Source: Bog-473 sp963828825 (GTDB lineage Bacteria; Actinomycetota; Acidimicrobiia; Acidimicrobiales; RAAP-2). From it: DNA of 64,000 nt. Positions 42,849 through 51,422 of this stretch are shown here, in pieces; within the stretch, counting starts at the first letter, position 1, and each line of letters starts with the position of its first letter. The stretch is taken from NCBI GenBank assembly GCA_963828825.1, contig CAWHGF010000007.1, forward strand, positions 1,178,001 to 1,242,000. The letters are read 5' to 3'. The notes beneath the pieces were generated by a model. That model was not told where the DNA came from and made no database searches. It saw nothing but the letters and a program-made list of their open reading frames with translations. A program made the translations under genes and the position numbers.

Positions 42849-44327
42849 ATGACAACGAGTGCCGGCACGAAGGACGCCTCGGCCATGGCGAAGATGCATG
42901 GGTTGCGGACGAACGTCCTCGGTTTCCCCGCCCTTTTCGCGCAGTCGGTCGCGCTGATTTCGCCGACGATGACGGCCGTCCTCATCATCCCGCTGGCCTT
43001 CGCCAGCGCGGGGGAAGGCACCTGGCTGGCCTATGCCTTCGGCACCGTCATGCTGCTCTTCGTCGTCTTCTGCCTCAACCAGTTCGCCAAGCGCTCGGCC
43101 TTCTCGGGCTCCATGTACGCCTACACCGCCAAGGGGCTCGGGCCGAGCGCGGGCGTCTTCTCCGGCTGGACGCTCATCTGGGCCTACTACTTCATCGCCG
43201 TGGCGGGCATGTGCGGATTCGCCGTCTTCTGCGGGCAGCTGCTGTCTGCGCTGGGGTACCACGGTTCCGTCCATCCGATCGTCTTCTTCGCCATCAGCGC
43301 GGTGGCCTGCTGGGTCATCGCCTACAAGGACATCCGTGTCTCATCCGTCCTGACCCTGGTCTTCGAGGGCGCCTCCGTCGCCTGTATCACGGCGCTGGCC
43401 TTCGTGATCCTCTTCAAGCACGGTTTCTCGGTCGACACGAAGCAGCTCTCCCTCAGCGGGGTGAACGTGCGTGGCATGGGCCTGGCCGTGGTCGCCTGCA
43501 TATTCTCCCTGGTCGGCTTCGAGAGTGCGACCACGCTCGGGAGCGAGGCGAAGAACCCGCGGCGCAACGTCCCGCGGGCCGTCATTGCCAGCCTGCTCAT
43601 CACCGGGTTGTTCATGGTCTTCATGGCCTACGTCGAGGTCGGGGGCACCAGCGACTATGGCACTGCGTGGTCCTCCGCCCCGCTCAACTTCCTGGCGCAG
43701 GTCTACGGGGTGAGCTGGTTCCGGATCCCGGTCTCCATCGGCGCCATGGTGAGCTTCTTCTCCCTGTCGCTGTCCTGCCTCAACGCCGGCTCGCGCATCA
43801 TGTACCCCATGGCCCGGCACGGCATCTTCTCGGGCCACCTCGGCCGGGCCCACGCGACCAACCGGACGCCGCACGTGGCCGTGACCGTCTACATCGCGAT
43901 GATCTTCGCTCTGCCGGCCTTCCTCATGATCTTCACGAACCCGCTCACCGCCTTCGGCGACGCCGGCACCTTGGCTGCCTTCGGGTTCCTGGTGGCCTAC
44001 TACCTCATCACGGTGGCGGCGCCGATGTACCTCAAGAAGCTGGGCGAGTTGCGTCGACGCAATGTGGTCCTGGCCTGCATCGCCGTGCTCTGCCTCCTGG
44101 TGCCGACCATCGGGAGCTTCTATCCGCAGCCTCCCTACCCGGTGAACCTGTTCCCGTACATCTTCTTGGCCTGGATGGCGGTGGGGGCCACCTGGTTGCT
44201 GATCGTCAGTCGGCGCCGACGCGGGATCCTGGCCGACATAGAGGCGGACCTGGAGCGGGCGCCGGAACTCATTGCGGAGGAGAGCGTGGAGATCGGCGAG
44301 ATCGCGCCACAACCGGCGATGGCCTGA
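42849..44327 (+). CDS. APC superfamily amino acid permease
   Basis: A 492-residue permease with about 12 hydrophobic segments. The N-terminus has LRTNVLGFPALFAQSVALISPTMTAVLIIPLAF, typical of the APC GABA/putrescine-type branch, and SLVGFESATTLGSEAKNPRRNVPRAVIASL is the consensus amphipathic region. A GGAGAGACG ribosome-binding site precedes the ATG. Likely imports the substrate or precursor of the M24 enzyme encoded just upstream. Confidence 0.88.
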   Translation: MTTSAGTKDASAMAKMHGLRTNVLGFPALFAQSVALISPTMTAVLIIPLAFASAGEGTWLAYAFGTVMLLFVVFCLNQFAKRSAFSGSMYAYTAKGLGPSAGVFSGWTLIWAYYFIAVAGMCGFAVFCGQLLSALGYHGSVHPIVFFAISAVACWVIAYKDIRVSSVLTLVFEGASVACITALAFVILFKHGFSVDTKQLSLSGVNVRGMGLAVVACIFSLVGFESATTLGSEAKNPRRNVPRAVIASLLITGLFMVFMAYVEVGGTSDYGTAWSSAPLNFLAQVYGVSWFRIPVSIGAMVSFFSLSLSCLNAGSRIMYPMARHGIFSGHLGRAHATNRTPHVAVTVYIAMIFALPAFLMIFTNPLTAFGDAGTLAAFGFLVAYYLITVAAPMYLKKLGELRRRNVVLACIAVLCLLVPTIGSFYPQPPYPVNLFPYIFLAWMAVGATWLLIVSRRRRGILADIEADLERAPELIAEESVEIGEIAPQPAMA

Positions 44328-44388
44328 GAGCCCCGATCACCGACGGCCCGCCCGACTCCCCGCGGCGGGCCGTCGGGCTCCCCGAGAA

Positions 44389-45159
44389 TCAGATGAGGTC
44401 GGCCAGCCCTTCCCATCCGGGCGGCGGCGGGGCCAGGTGCCAGAACTGCTCGGGGACGCGGCCCTCCATGCGGGCACTCAGCGCGTGGTCCTGTTCGAGC
44501 GGCGCGATCTGTGACGTGTAGCACCAGATGGCGCGGCGCTTGCGTTCCTCGTCGGGCACGTGCGGCACAATGGCGGGAGTCGGCCAGGGATGCGAGCGCA
44601 GCAGTTTCGCCACCCGCCAGGCCAGCAGCCCGGGCAGGTGCTTGTAGCCGTGATCCTCGTAGCAGAACCACTCGCGCCCGGGTTGGTCCCGCCCCACCAG
44701 GAGGCAGGCCTCGTGCACCATCACGTGGTCGGGATTGCCGAGCCCCATCGGGAAGAACACCGCGGTGGGGTCGAGGTCGGCGATGGCGGCACCGAGCACG
44801 GGTGCGACCTCGGCCGGCGTCGGTCGATCGGCTGGAGCCAGGTACTGGTGATCGGCGAACTCGAGCCACGCGTAGGCGGACTCGAGCACGGCCATGGCCG
44901 CCGCGTCCTCCTCACGCCGCACCGCCACCACGTCGTCACCGGCGACGAAGCCACCCAGGGCGTCCCACTCCGAGGCCACGTCGGGATAGGCGGGCGGGCG
45001 GCCGCCCAGCACGGTGACGACCGTCGTGTCGGCGTAGCTGGCGATGAGATGGCCGGCTCCCATGGCGGCGTCGTCGAAGTGCGGGGAGACGACGAGAATG
45101 CGACGGAGGGTCGCGGGGTCGACCTCACCCCACGTCGGTTCGGCGAACGTGGTGCTCAT
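44389..45159 (-). CDS. PIG-L family deacetylase
   Basis: A 256-residue LmbE/PIG-L-type zinc hydrolase: ILVVSPHFDDAAMGAGHLIASYA carries the PHxDD metal motif, and FFPMGLGNPDHVMVHEACLLVG the downstream His. The family includes MshB (mycothiol) and MCA amidases acting on N-acetylglucosamine or related amides. The motif is retained; the substrate cannot be named. TATGAT on the minus strand six bases before the ATG suggests a leaderless start. It is convergent with the APC permease. Confidence 0.85.
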   Translation of the reverse strand: MSTTFAEPTWGEVDPATLRRILVVSPHFDDAAMGAGHLIASYADTTVVTVLGGRPPAYPDVASEWDALGGFVAGDDVVAVRREEDAAAMAVLESAYAWLEFADHQYLAPADRPTPAEVAPVLGAAIADLDPTAVFFPMGLGNPDHVMVHEACLLVGRDQPGREWFCYEDHGYKHLPGLLAWRVAKLLRSHPWPTPAIVPHVPDEERKRRAIWCYTSQIAPLEQDHALSARMEGRVPEQFWHLAPPPPGWEGLADLI

Positions 45160-45166
45160 GGCCGGA

Positions 45167-46411
45167 TCATACGGGCACGTCGTCGATCTCACCGGCGGCG
45201 TGGCGCCGGAAGACCGGCAGCAGCGCGCCGATGACGGCGGCACCGATGATGCAGGCGAGGCCGCCCGAGACGACGGAGAACTCGATGCTGGTCAGCGTGG
45301 CCACGGCGCCCGACTCCATGTCGCCGAGGCGCGGCCCGCCCTGCACCACGGCCATCTGAATGGAGGACATGCGGCCGCGGAAGCGCTCGGGTATGGAAGT
45401 CTGCAGCATCGTCTGACGCAACACGGCGGAGATGACGTCGGCCCACCCGGCCACGGCCAACATCACCAGAGCGATCCAGAGCGTGTCGACGAGCCCGAAC
45501 ACCGCGATGGCGGCGCCCCACACGGAGACCGCCGCGATCACCGCCCAGCCCTGGCGGCGGAGATGGGCGACCCAGCCCGTGGTCACCGCCCCGATGAGTG
45601 CGCCCACGCCCGGCGCGGCGTAGAGGAACCCGAGGGTGATGGTGCCCCCACCGAAGACGGAGCCCGCCATGGCCGGGAAAAGCGCCCGGGGCATGCCGAA
45701 CACCATCGCGTTGATGTCGATCAGGTAGACGCCCTGGAGCGCCTGGCGGGAGCGCAGGTAGCGCAGGCCCTCCTTGGTCGACTGCCAGGGGGAGAGACTG
45801 CCGGTCCCCGCAGCCGGTGGGATCGGCTGCAACATGGCCGAGGCGATGGCGGCCACCACGAATGAGGCCGCGTCGAGTGCGTAGACGAGCGGGAGCCCGA
45901 TGCCGAGCAGGAGACCGGAGAGCGCCGGCCCCACGATGACGCCCACCTGGAAGATGATCTGCATCAGGGCGGCGGCGGCGGCGATCTGGCGCCGCTCGAC
46001 CATGCCGGGCACCGCCGCCATGCGGGCGGTGCTCGAGAAGCCCATGAGGCCGGCCGCCAGCGCGCTGACGACGTAGAGCACGGCCAGCGACGGGTGGGCT
46101 GCGGCCGCGTTGATCGCCATGGCACCGCTGGTCAGGGTCATGGCCACCGCCGTCCACACCATGATGCGGCGTTTGTCGGCCGAGTCGCCGAGCGGCCCCG
46201 CGGAGAGCGCTCCGGCGAGGAAGGGGAAGAGCTGGGCCAGGCTGATCGCCCCCACCTGCAGCGTGGAGTGCGTCATGGAGTACACCTGGTAGGGGATGGC
46301 GACGACGGTCAGCTGCGTCCCGATGACAGAGATGAGCTGGCCGATGAAGAGGAGGCGGAAGTCGCGGCTCTCGCGCAGCGGGGTGGTGTCCACCAGGATC
46401 CGGCCCGGCAT
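45167..46411 (-). CDS. MFS transporter (MFS_3, drug/siderophore exporter type)
   Basis: A 414-residue protein with about 12 hydrophobic segments: FRLLFIGQLISVIGTQLTVVAIPYQVYSM, LAGALSAGPLGDSADKRRIMVW and RGRMSSIQMAVVQGGPRLGDMESGAVA are characteristic of the EntS-like exporters. GTG or ATG start near 46411. Substrate unknown. The gene ends just 8 bp from the PIG-L start. Confidence 0.85.
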   Translation of the reverse strand: MPGRILVDTTPLRESRDFRLLFIGQLISVIGTQLTVVAIPYQVYSMTHSTLQVGAISLAQLFPFLAGALSAGPLGDSADKRRIMVWTAVAMTLTSGAMAINAAAAHPSLAVLYVVSALAAGLMGFSSTARMAAVPGMVERRQIAAAAALMQIIFQVGVIVGPALSGLLLGIGLPLVYALDAASFVVAAIASAMLQPIPPAAGTGSLSPWQSTKEGLRYLRSRQALQGVYLIDINAMVFGMPRALFPAMAGSVFGGGTITLGFLYAAPGVGALIGAVTTGWVAHLRRQGWAVIAAVSVWGAAIAVFGLVDTLWIALVMLAVAGWADVISAVLRQTMLQTSIPERFRGRMSSIQMAVVQGGPRLGDMESGAVATLTSIEFSVVSGGLACIIGAAVIGALLPVFRRHAAGEIDDVPV

Positions 46412-46463
46412 AGCCCGTCAGCCTAGGGTCGGCGTCCGGCCGCCCGCACCGGTCAGGGTGCGG

Positions 46464-47330
46464 TCAGGAGAGCTGCCGGCCGAGGTCGCGGACCGAGATG
46501 TCCCACGCCGCGGGCCAGTCGGTGGTGCGCAGGAGCGCGTCGCTCCCACCGTCGCAGAAGACGACCGATCCACAGAAGAACGCACCTTCGGGGCCGAGGA
46601 GGAGGTCCACCAGCGCGGCGATCTCTTCGGGCCGGCCCGGCCGCCCGAGCGGGATGGGCAGCATGTCGAGCAAGGGTCCGGCCTCGGCGTCGGCCCGCAT
46701 GCCCGCGACCATCGGCGTGTCGATCATGCCGGGGGCGATGGCATTGAGCCGGATGCCCGAGCCGGCCCAGTCGGGCCCCGTGGCGTTCCGGCGCACCCAG
46801 TGGGCCACCGCCAGCTTGGTGGCCGGGTAGGCCACCAGGGAGCCCCGGGCGTCGGCGATCTGCGCGCTCAGTTCCACGTCGCCGCGCAGGAGAGCCTCGA
46901 CCAGGTCGGCGGGGACCGCGGGTTGCACGGTCGTCGAGTTCGAGCTGATGGCCACGGCGGCGCCGCCCGGGGCCAGCAACGGCCGCAGGCCCTCGAGCAG
47001 GTCGACCGACCCGAAGTAGTTCACCGCGGCCAGCAGTGAGCCGGCGCGACCGGGGAGGCCGGCCAGTCCGGCGCAGGTCACGATGCCGGCCAGCACCCCG
47101 CCGCAACGCTCCCTCGTGCCGTCGATGGCGACCCGGCGCCCCGCGGGAGTCGACAAGTCGGCGACGACGTCGGTCTCGTCCTTGTCGACGCCAATGACGC
47201 TCCAGCCCGCCGCGCCGAGGCGGCTGGCGGTGGCGGCGCCGATGCCAGACGAGGCGCCCGTGATGACGACGGTGCGGTCAGGCAGCGTGTCGTGCCTTGA
47301 GGACGGCGAGCGCCTTGTCGGCGTGCGCAC
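46464..47330 (-). CDS. Short-chain dehydrogenase/reductase
   Basis: A classical SDR: TVVITGASSGIGAATASRLGAAG (NAD(P) site), NYFGSVDLLEGL, AVAISSNSTTV, YPATKLAV (YxxxK with the catalytic Tyr and Lys) and RLNAIAPGMIDTPM. The only canonical start before the motif is the GTG at 47330, giving 288 residues and a 53-bp overlap with the peroxiredoxin gene; a CTG at 47285 (reading LPDRTVVITG) overlapping the stop as CTGCCTGA is the alternative. Substrate unknown. Confidence 0.82.
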   Translation of the reverse strand: MRTPTRRSPSSRHDTLPDRTVVITGASSGIGAATASRLGAAGWSVIGVDKDETDVVADLSTPAGRRVAIDGTRERCGGVLAGIVTCAGLAGLPGRAGSLLAAVNYFGSVDLLEGLRPLLAPGGAAVAISSNSTTVQPAVPADLVEALLRGDVELSAQIADARGSLVAYPATKLAVAHWVRRNATGPDWAGSGIRLNAIAPGMIDTPMVAGMRADAEAGPLLDMLPIPLGRPGRPEEIAALVDLLLGPEGAFFCGSVVFCDGGSDALLRTTDWPAAWDISVRDLGRQLS

Positions 47331-47736
47331 CCATGGAGACCTCGGTATGGATGACGTCGAGAAGGGTGCGGTCGGTGTCGATGACGTAGGTGACCCGCTT
47401 GTTCGGCAGGAAGCTCATGCCGCGCTTGGCGCCGAGTTGGGACGCCACCGTGCGGTCGGGGTCGGACAACAGCGGGAAACCGAGCGACTCCTTTTCGTCG
47501 AATTGCTTCTGCTTCTCGACGGCGTCGGCGCTGATGCCGACCGGCTGGGCCCCGACGGCGGCGAACTCGCCGGCCATGTCCCGGAAGTGGCAGCTCTCCT
47601 TCGTGCAGCCGTAGGTCATGGCCGCCGGATAGAAGAACAGCACCACGGGCCCATTGGCGAGGAACCCGCTCAGCGACCGCGGCGTTCCCGTCTGGTCGGG
47701 GAGTGTGAAATCGGGAACCACGTCGCCCTTGTGCAT
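47278..47736 (-). CDS. Peroxiredoxin, PrxQ/Bcp type
   Basis: A 152-residue thiol peroxidase: GDVVPDFTLPDQTGTPRSLSGFLANGPVVLFFYPAAMTYGCTKESCHFRD. The peroxidatic Cys and the resolving Cys five residues on (CTKESC) identify the PrxQ/Bcp atypical 2-Cys class. It removes peroxides using thioredoxin, whose genes are present in this window. ATG at 47734-47736. Confidence 0.92.
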   Translation of the reverse strand: MHKGDVVPDFTLPDQTGTPRSLSGFLANGPVVLFFYPAAMTYGCTKESCHFRDMAGEFAAVGAQPVGISADAVEKQKQFDEKESLGFPLLSDPDRTVASQLGAKRGMSFLPNKRVTYVIDTDRTLLDVIHTEVSMGAHADKALAVLKARHAA

Positions 47737-47773
47737 CCACTCAATGTAGGGCGAGAGCGCGTGTCGTGCCGGG

Positions 47774-48520
47774 CTACCCCTCGAAGCGGAAGCCGACGCC
47801 CCGGACGGTGACCAGGTGGCGGGGGTTGGCCGGGTCCGGCTCCACCTTCCGGCGCAACCGCTTGATGTGGGTGTCGAGGGTGCGGGTGTCGGTCAGCTCC
47901 TGATCCCACCAGAGCCGGTCGATGCACCAGTCCCGGGTGACGACCTGGCCGCTGTGCGACATCAAGAGGGCCAGCAGGTCGAACTCCTTGCGGGAGAGGT
48001 CGACCGGGACGTCGCCGACCGTGACCTCGCGACGACCGGCGTCGAGCCGCACCGGGCCGACACTGAGGACCTCTTCATGATGCTCGGCGACGGTCACCCC
48101 CCGCCGGAGCACGGCCCGCATGCGGGCGACGAGCTCGCGCAGCCGGAACGGTTTGGCGACGTAGTCGCTGGCGCCCAGTTCGAGCCCGAGCACGATGTCG
48201 ACCTCGGAGTCGCGCGCCGTCACCATGATGATCGGCACCGGCTTGAGGCTGCGCATCTGCTGGCAGATCTCGATGCCGGACTGGTCGGGGAGCATGACGT
48301 CGAGCAGGACGAGATCGGGATGCACGCGATGGAAGAGCCGCAACGCCTCGTGCCCGTCTCCGGCGGACTCGACGGCGAATCCCTCGCGGGTCAGCCCCGA
48401 GGCCAGCGCCTGGCGGTAGGACTCCTCGTCGTCGACCACGAGTACCAGCGGCCGGTTGTCCCGGGACGGGCCGGCCGGGGGGGCCCGGCCGCTCGTGGCC
48501 GGTGCGTTTGCAATCGCCAC
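47774..48520 (-). CDS. OmpR/PhoB family response regulator
   Basis: A 248-residue regulator. The receiver has LVLVVDDEESYRQALASGL, phospho-acceptor Asp in LVLLDVMLPDQSG and Lys in YVAKPFRLRELVARM. The winged-helix DNA-binding domain has VDLSRKEFDLLALLMSHSGQVVTRDWCIDRLWW and HIKRLRRKVEPDPANPRHLVTVRGVGFRF. It is similar to RegX3/MtrA. No histidine kinase is adjacent, so it is an orphan or its kinase lies elsewhere. GTG at 48520 was chosen because upstream frame is low-complexity. Confidence 0.88.
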   Translation of the reverse strand: MAIANAPATSGRAPPAGPSRDNRPLVLVVDDEESYRQALASGLTREGFAVESAGDGHEALRLFHRVHPDLVLLDVMLPDQSGIEICQQMRSLKPVPIIMVTARDSEVDIVLGLELGASDYVAKPFRLRELVARMRAVLRRGVTVAEHHEEVLSVGPVRLDAGRREVTVGDVPVDLSRKEFDLLALLMSHSGQVVTRDWCIDRLWWDQELTDTRTLDTHIKRLRRKVEPDPANPRHLVTVRGVGFRFEG

Positions 48521-48949
48521 GCTGGGTTCAGCCTCAGGCAGCGTCGTGGGGAACTCGGGGCGGCCTGAACGGGAGAGGAGCAGGCGACGACGGTGGACGG
48601 GGGGTAGATCGCACCGGCGCCGCCTGGGCACGCGGGGAGGCGAATACCCGCGCCATGATGACCAAGGATCCGAGAACACCGTTGCGGTGTGAGCGCAGCG
48701 GTCGGATCATGATGACCTCGGCCAGTGCTTCCTGGCCGCGAAGGCATCCGGTGCCGGGCGTGGAACGAAGGTCCCGGCCGGGCTGATCCATGTGCCGAAC
48801 TACGGTCGCCATCGGTTTCTCACGCTAGGAAGCCGAGGTAAACGTGCCGTGAAACCGTTGCAACCAACAAGTGTCCTGCAGATGAACTCTTAAGGCTGCG
48901 GTCCTGCTCAGGGGATTACGCTCCCTGACACACGAGTGGGAGGTACCGG
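48521..48949. other. 429-bp gap with no recognised gene
   Basis: This stretch separates the divergent response regulator and PPOX-like genes and holds both promoters. A minus-strand frame of 92 codons (ATG at 48812) is open but carries no recognised motif and reads across the response-regulator promoter. A GGGAGG ribosome-binding site at about 48938-48943 serves the gene to the right. Confidence 0.5.
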
Positions 48950-49447
48950 ATGACCGAGGCCATGGGTCACGGCGTAAATCAACGCAAGGCCATACAGATG
49001 ACGCCCGCCGAGGTGGAGGCGTTTCTCGCCGAGCGGCGGAACATGACGATGTGCTCCATATCCCACGACGGCTCCATCCACGCCGTGGCGATGTGGTACG
49101 GGTTCCTGGACGGCTGCGTCACGGTGGAGACGAAGGCCAAGTCGCAGAAGGTCCAGAACCTCCGTCGGGACCCGCGCCTCACGCTGCTCTTCGAGGACGG
49201 TGACTACTACGAGGAGCTGAGGGGTGTGGAGCTGGTCGGCCAGGCGGAGATCGTGGACGACCCAGACAAGCTCTGGGAACTCGGCATCAGTGTCTACGAG
49301 CGCTACAACGGGCCCTACTCGGACGAGCTCAAGCCGATCCTGGAGGTGATGCTGCACAAGCGGGTGGCGGTGAAGCTCAACGTCGAGCGGACCGTCAGCT
49401 GGGACCACCGCAAGTTGGGACTGCCGTCGACGCGTCCGACGACGTGA
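48950..49447 (+). CDS. Pyridoxamine 5-phosphate oxidase-like protein, probable F420-dependent
   Basis: A 165-residue split-barrel protein: MTPAEVEAFLAERRNMTMCSISHDGSIHAVAMWYGFLDGCVTVETKAKSQKVQNLRRDPRLTLLFEDG is the standard PPOX opening. Probably binds flavin or F420 and reduces an unsaturated lactone or related substrate. Followed by a DUF2505 gene with a 4-bp overlap. The second PPOX-type gene in the window (30499) is only distantly similar. Confidence 0.8.
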   Translation: MTEAMGHGVNQRKAIQMTPAEVEAFLAERRNMTMCSISHDGSIHAVAMWYGFLDGCVTVETKAKSQKVQNLRRDPRLTLLFEDGDYYEELRGVELVGQAEIVDDPDKLWELGISVYERYNGPYSDELKPILEVMLHKRVAVKLNVERTVSWDHRKLGLPSTRPTT

Positions 49448-49938
49448 AGTTCGCCGTCCGGCAGGCGGTGGCGGTGCCGCCGGCCCGGGCGATGGCGGCG
49501 TACGGGTCTCCGGGGTTCTACGAAGGGCGTCCGGGGCGCGACGACATCGAGGTGTGCGAGGTCGTGCGCCACGAAGCTGCGGGCGACCGCATCCTCCTCG
49601 AGGTCCGCTTCGCCTTCACGGGCTCGCTGTCGCCCGCCGTGCGGGCGGTGGTCGACCCCGCGAAGATGTCATGGGTAACCCAGACCGAGATCATGCTCGC
49701 CGAGGGCCGCTCCGCTTGGGTGGTGCTGCCCGACCACTATCCCGATCGGCTCAGTGCCGCCGGCACCTATCGCTTCGAGGAGGGCGACACCGGACCGGGC
49801 AGCACCGACGTCGAGGTGGAGGGTGACCTGAAGATCCGCGTGCCCATTGTGGGGCGTTCCGTCGAGCGGGTCATCGTCGGTGACCTGCGCGCCTACCTGA
49901 CTGACGAAGTGGAGGGCATCGCGGAGTGGAAAGGCTGA
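49444..49938 (+). CDS. DUF2505 family (SRPBCC-like) protein
   Basis: A 164-residue protein matching the DUF2505 pattern: MKFAVRQAVAVPPARAMAAYGSPGFYEGRPGRDDIEVCEVVRHEA, ending VIVGDLRAYLTDEVEGIAEW. The fold predicted for the family is a START/SRPBCC lipid-binding pocket. Function unknown. Its GTG start overlaps the PPOX-like gene by 4 bp, so the pair is coupled. Confidence 0.78.
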   Translation: MKFAVRQAVAVPPARAMAAYGSPGFYEGRPGRDDIEVCEVVRHEAAGDRILLEVRFAFTGSLSPAVRAVVDPAKMSWVTQTEIMLAEGRSAWVVLPDHYPDRLSAAGTYRFEEGDTGPGSTDVEVEGDLKIRVPIVGRSVERVIVGDLRAYLTDEVEGIAEWKG

Positions 49939-49947
49939 CGTTGACGT

Positions 49948-51357
49948 TCAGCCGCCCGGCTGCTCACACACCTTGAGCATCTGGGTCATGCCGTCCTCGA
50001 TCCCACCGGCCAGGATGTCGATGTCCGCGGTCGAGTCGTAGTCCCCGGTGATCCCGAAGTTGACCTCGCCGTCGTAGGAGAAGATGGCGATGCCCAGACG
50101 CATCTGTCCGCCGAGCGGCACGTACGGGAAGGCGCGGATCATCCGCCGCCCCGCGGCGTAGAGCGGGAACTGCGGGCCGGGCACGTTCGTGGTGACCGTG
50201 TTCACGTTGCGCTGTCCCGCCCTGGTGGCGAGACGCATGCCCAGGGCCAGCAGCATGGGTGGAGCGAAGCCCGACATGGAGGTCAGTGCCTCACCGGCCA
50301 TCGCCTGGCTGGAGTCCTTGAGGTCCTTCATCTGCTCGGTGATGACGTGCAGCCGGAGGGTGGGATCCTCGATGTCGACGGGGAGCTCGGCGAACATCGC
50401 CGAGACCTTGTTCTCGTACGTGCCGTCGCCGACCGCCTTGCCCGACACGTCACGCGGCCGGACCGAGACCGGCACCAGCGTGCGCACCACCCGGTCGACG
50501 TCCTCGCCGCGCGAGGTCAGCAACTCGCGGAACCCGTTCGTGATGCAGGCCAGGACCACGTCGTTGAAGGTCCCGCCGAGGGCCCGGCGCACCCGCTTGA
50601 TGTCGTCGACCGATGTCGTGGCCCAGGCGTAGCGCCGATGGGGGCCGAGCGGGCCGTTGAGGCTGGAGAGCGGGGTCGGGCGGACCAGCCCACCGAGGGA
50701 GAAGAGGCCACCGGCCACCTCGAGCACGTAGCCCGCCGCCCGACGGAGCGCCCGCGTCTGCGCCCGGGCCGCCCGGACCTGCTCGTAGGGCGACTGCACG
50801 ATGTTCTCCAGCGCGTCCACGACGAGCTGGATCGCGGAGGGCTCCGGTCGTGGCCGCCACTGTGACGGCTCCGGCCGCACGGCGTCCGGACTGCGGTCCA
50901 TGATCACCGCCAGGAGGTCGGTGCCCGAGACGCCGTCGACCAACGCGTGGTGCGTCTTGGCCAGCATCGCCCACCGGCTGTCTTCGAGCCCCTCGACGAC
51001 CCAGATCTCCCACAGCGGCTTCGAGCGGTCGAGCTGCTGTGCCATGACACGGCCCACCAGCTTGCGCAGTTCGCTTTCGCCACCGGGGGAGGGCAGTGCC
51101 GTGTGGCGCAGGTGGTACTCGATGTTGAAGTGCGGGTCGTCGACCCAGACCGGACGTCCCAGTTCGAAGGGCACGGTCCGGACCTTCTGGCGATAGCGCG
51201 GGACGAGGTCCAGCTTGGCGTCCACCATGGCGACGATGTCGCCGAACGGCGGCGGGGGGCCCTCGAAGATGGCGACCGAGGCGATGTGCATGTGGGTCAC
51301 GTGGTCCTCGATGTGGAGGAACGAGGCGTCCAGCGGGCTCAGGCGATCAGGACTCGT
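49948..51357 (-). CDS. Wax ester synthase/diacylglycerol O-acyltransferase (WS/DGAT)
   Basis: A WS/DGAT of about 469 residues. The catalytic HHxxxDG motif is in AKTHHALVDGVSG, then DVVLACITNGFRELL and NVNTVTTNVPGPQFPLYAAGRRM. These enzymes join acyl-CoA to diacylglycerol or long alcohols to make storage lipids. Family homology (SPDRLSPLDASFLHIEDHVTHMHI) begins at 51357, where the codon is ACG rather than ATG; the first canonical in-frame start is GTG at 51300, which would lose about 19 conserved residues. The start is therefore uncertain. Confidence 0.88.
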   Translation of the reverse strand, partial: TSPDRLSPLDASFLHIEDHVTHMHIASVAIFEGPPPPFGDIVAMVDAKLDLVPRYRQKVRTVPFELGRPVWVDDPHFNIEYHLRHTALPSPGGESELRKLVGRVMAQQLDRSKPLWEIWVVEGLEDSRWAMLAKTHHALVDGVSGTDLLAVIMDRSPDAVRPEPSQWRPRPEPSAIQLVVDALENIVQSPYEQVRAARAQTRALRRAAGYVLEVAGGLFSLGGLVRPTPLSSLNGPLGPHRRYAWATTSVDDIKRVRRALGGTFNDVVLACITNGFRELLTSRGEDVDRVVRTLVPVSVRPRDVSGKAVGDGTYENKVSAMFAELPVDIEDPTLRLHVITEQMKDLKDSSQAMAGEALTSMSGFAPPMLLALGMRLATRAGQRNVNTVTTNVPGPQFPLYAAGRRMIRAFPYVPLGGQMRLGIAIFSYDGEVNFGITGDYDSTADIDILAGGIEDGMTQMLKVCEQPGG

Positions 51358-51422
51358 CGACCCTCCCTTCAGGACCCCCCCGGCCTCGCAGGCTACTACC
51401 GGACGCGTCCGCTCTCCCGGGG

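Noticed and set aside
48534..48812. A 92-codon minus-strand frame upstream of the response regulator
   Set aside because: No motif, no convincing ribosome-binding site, and it reads over the regulator promoter.
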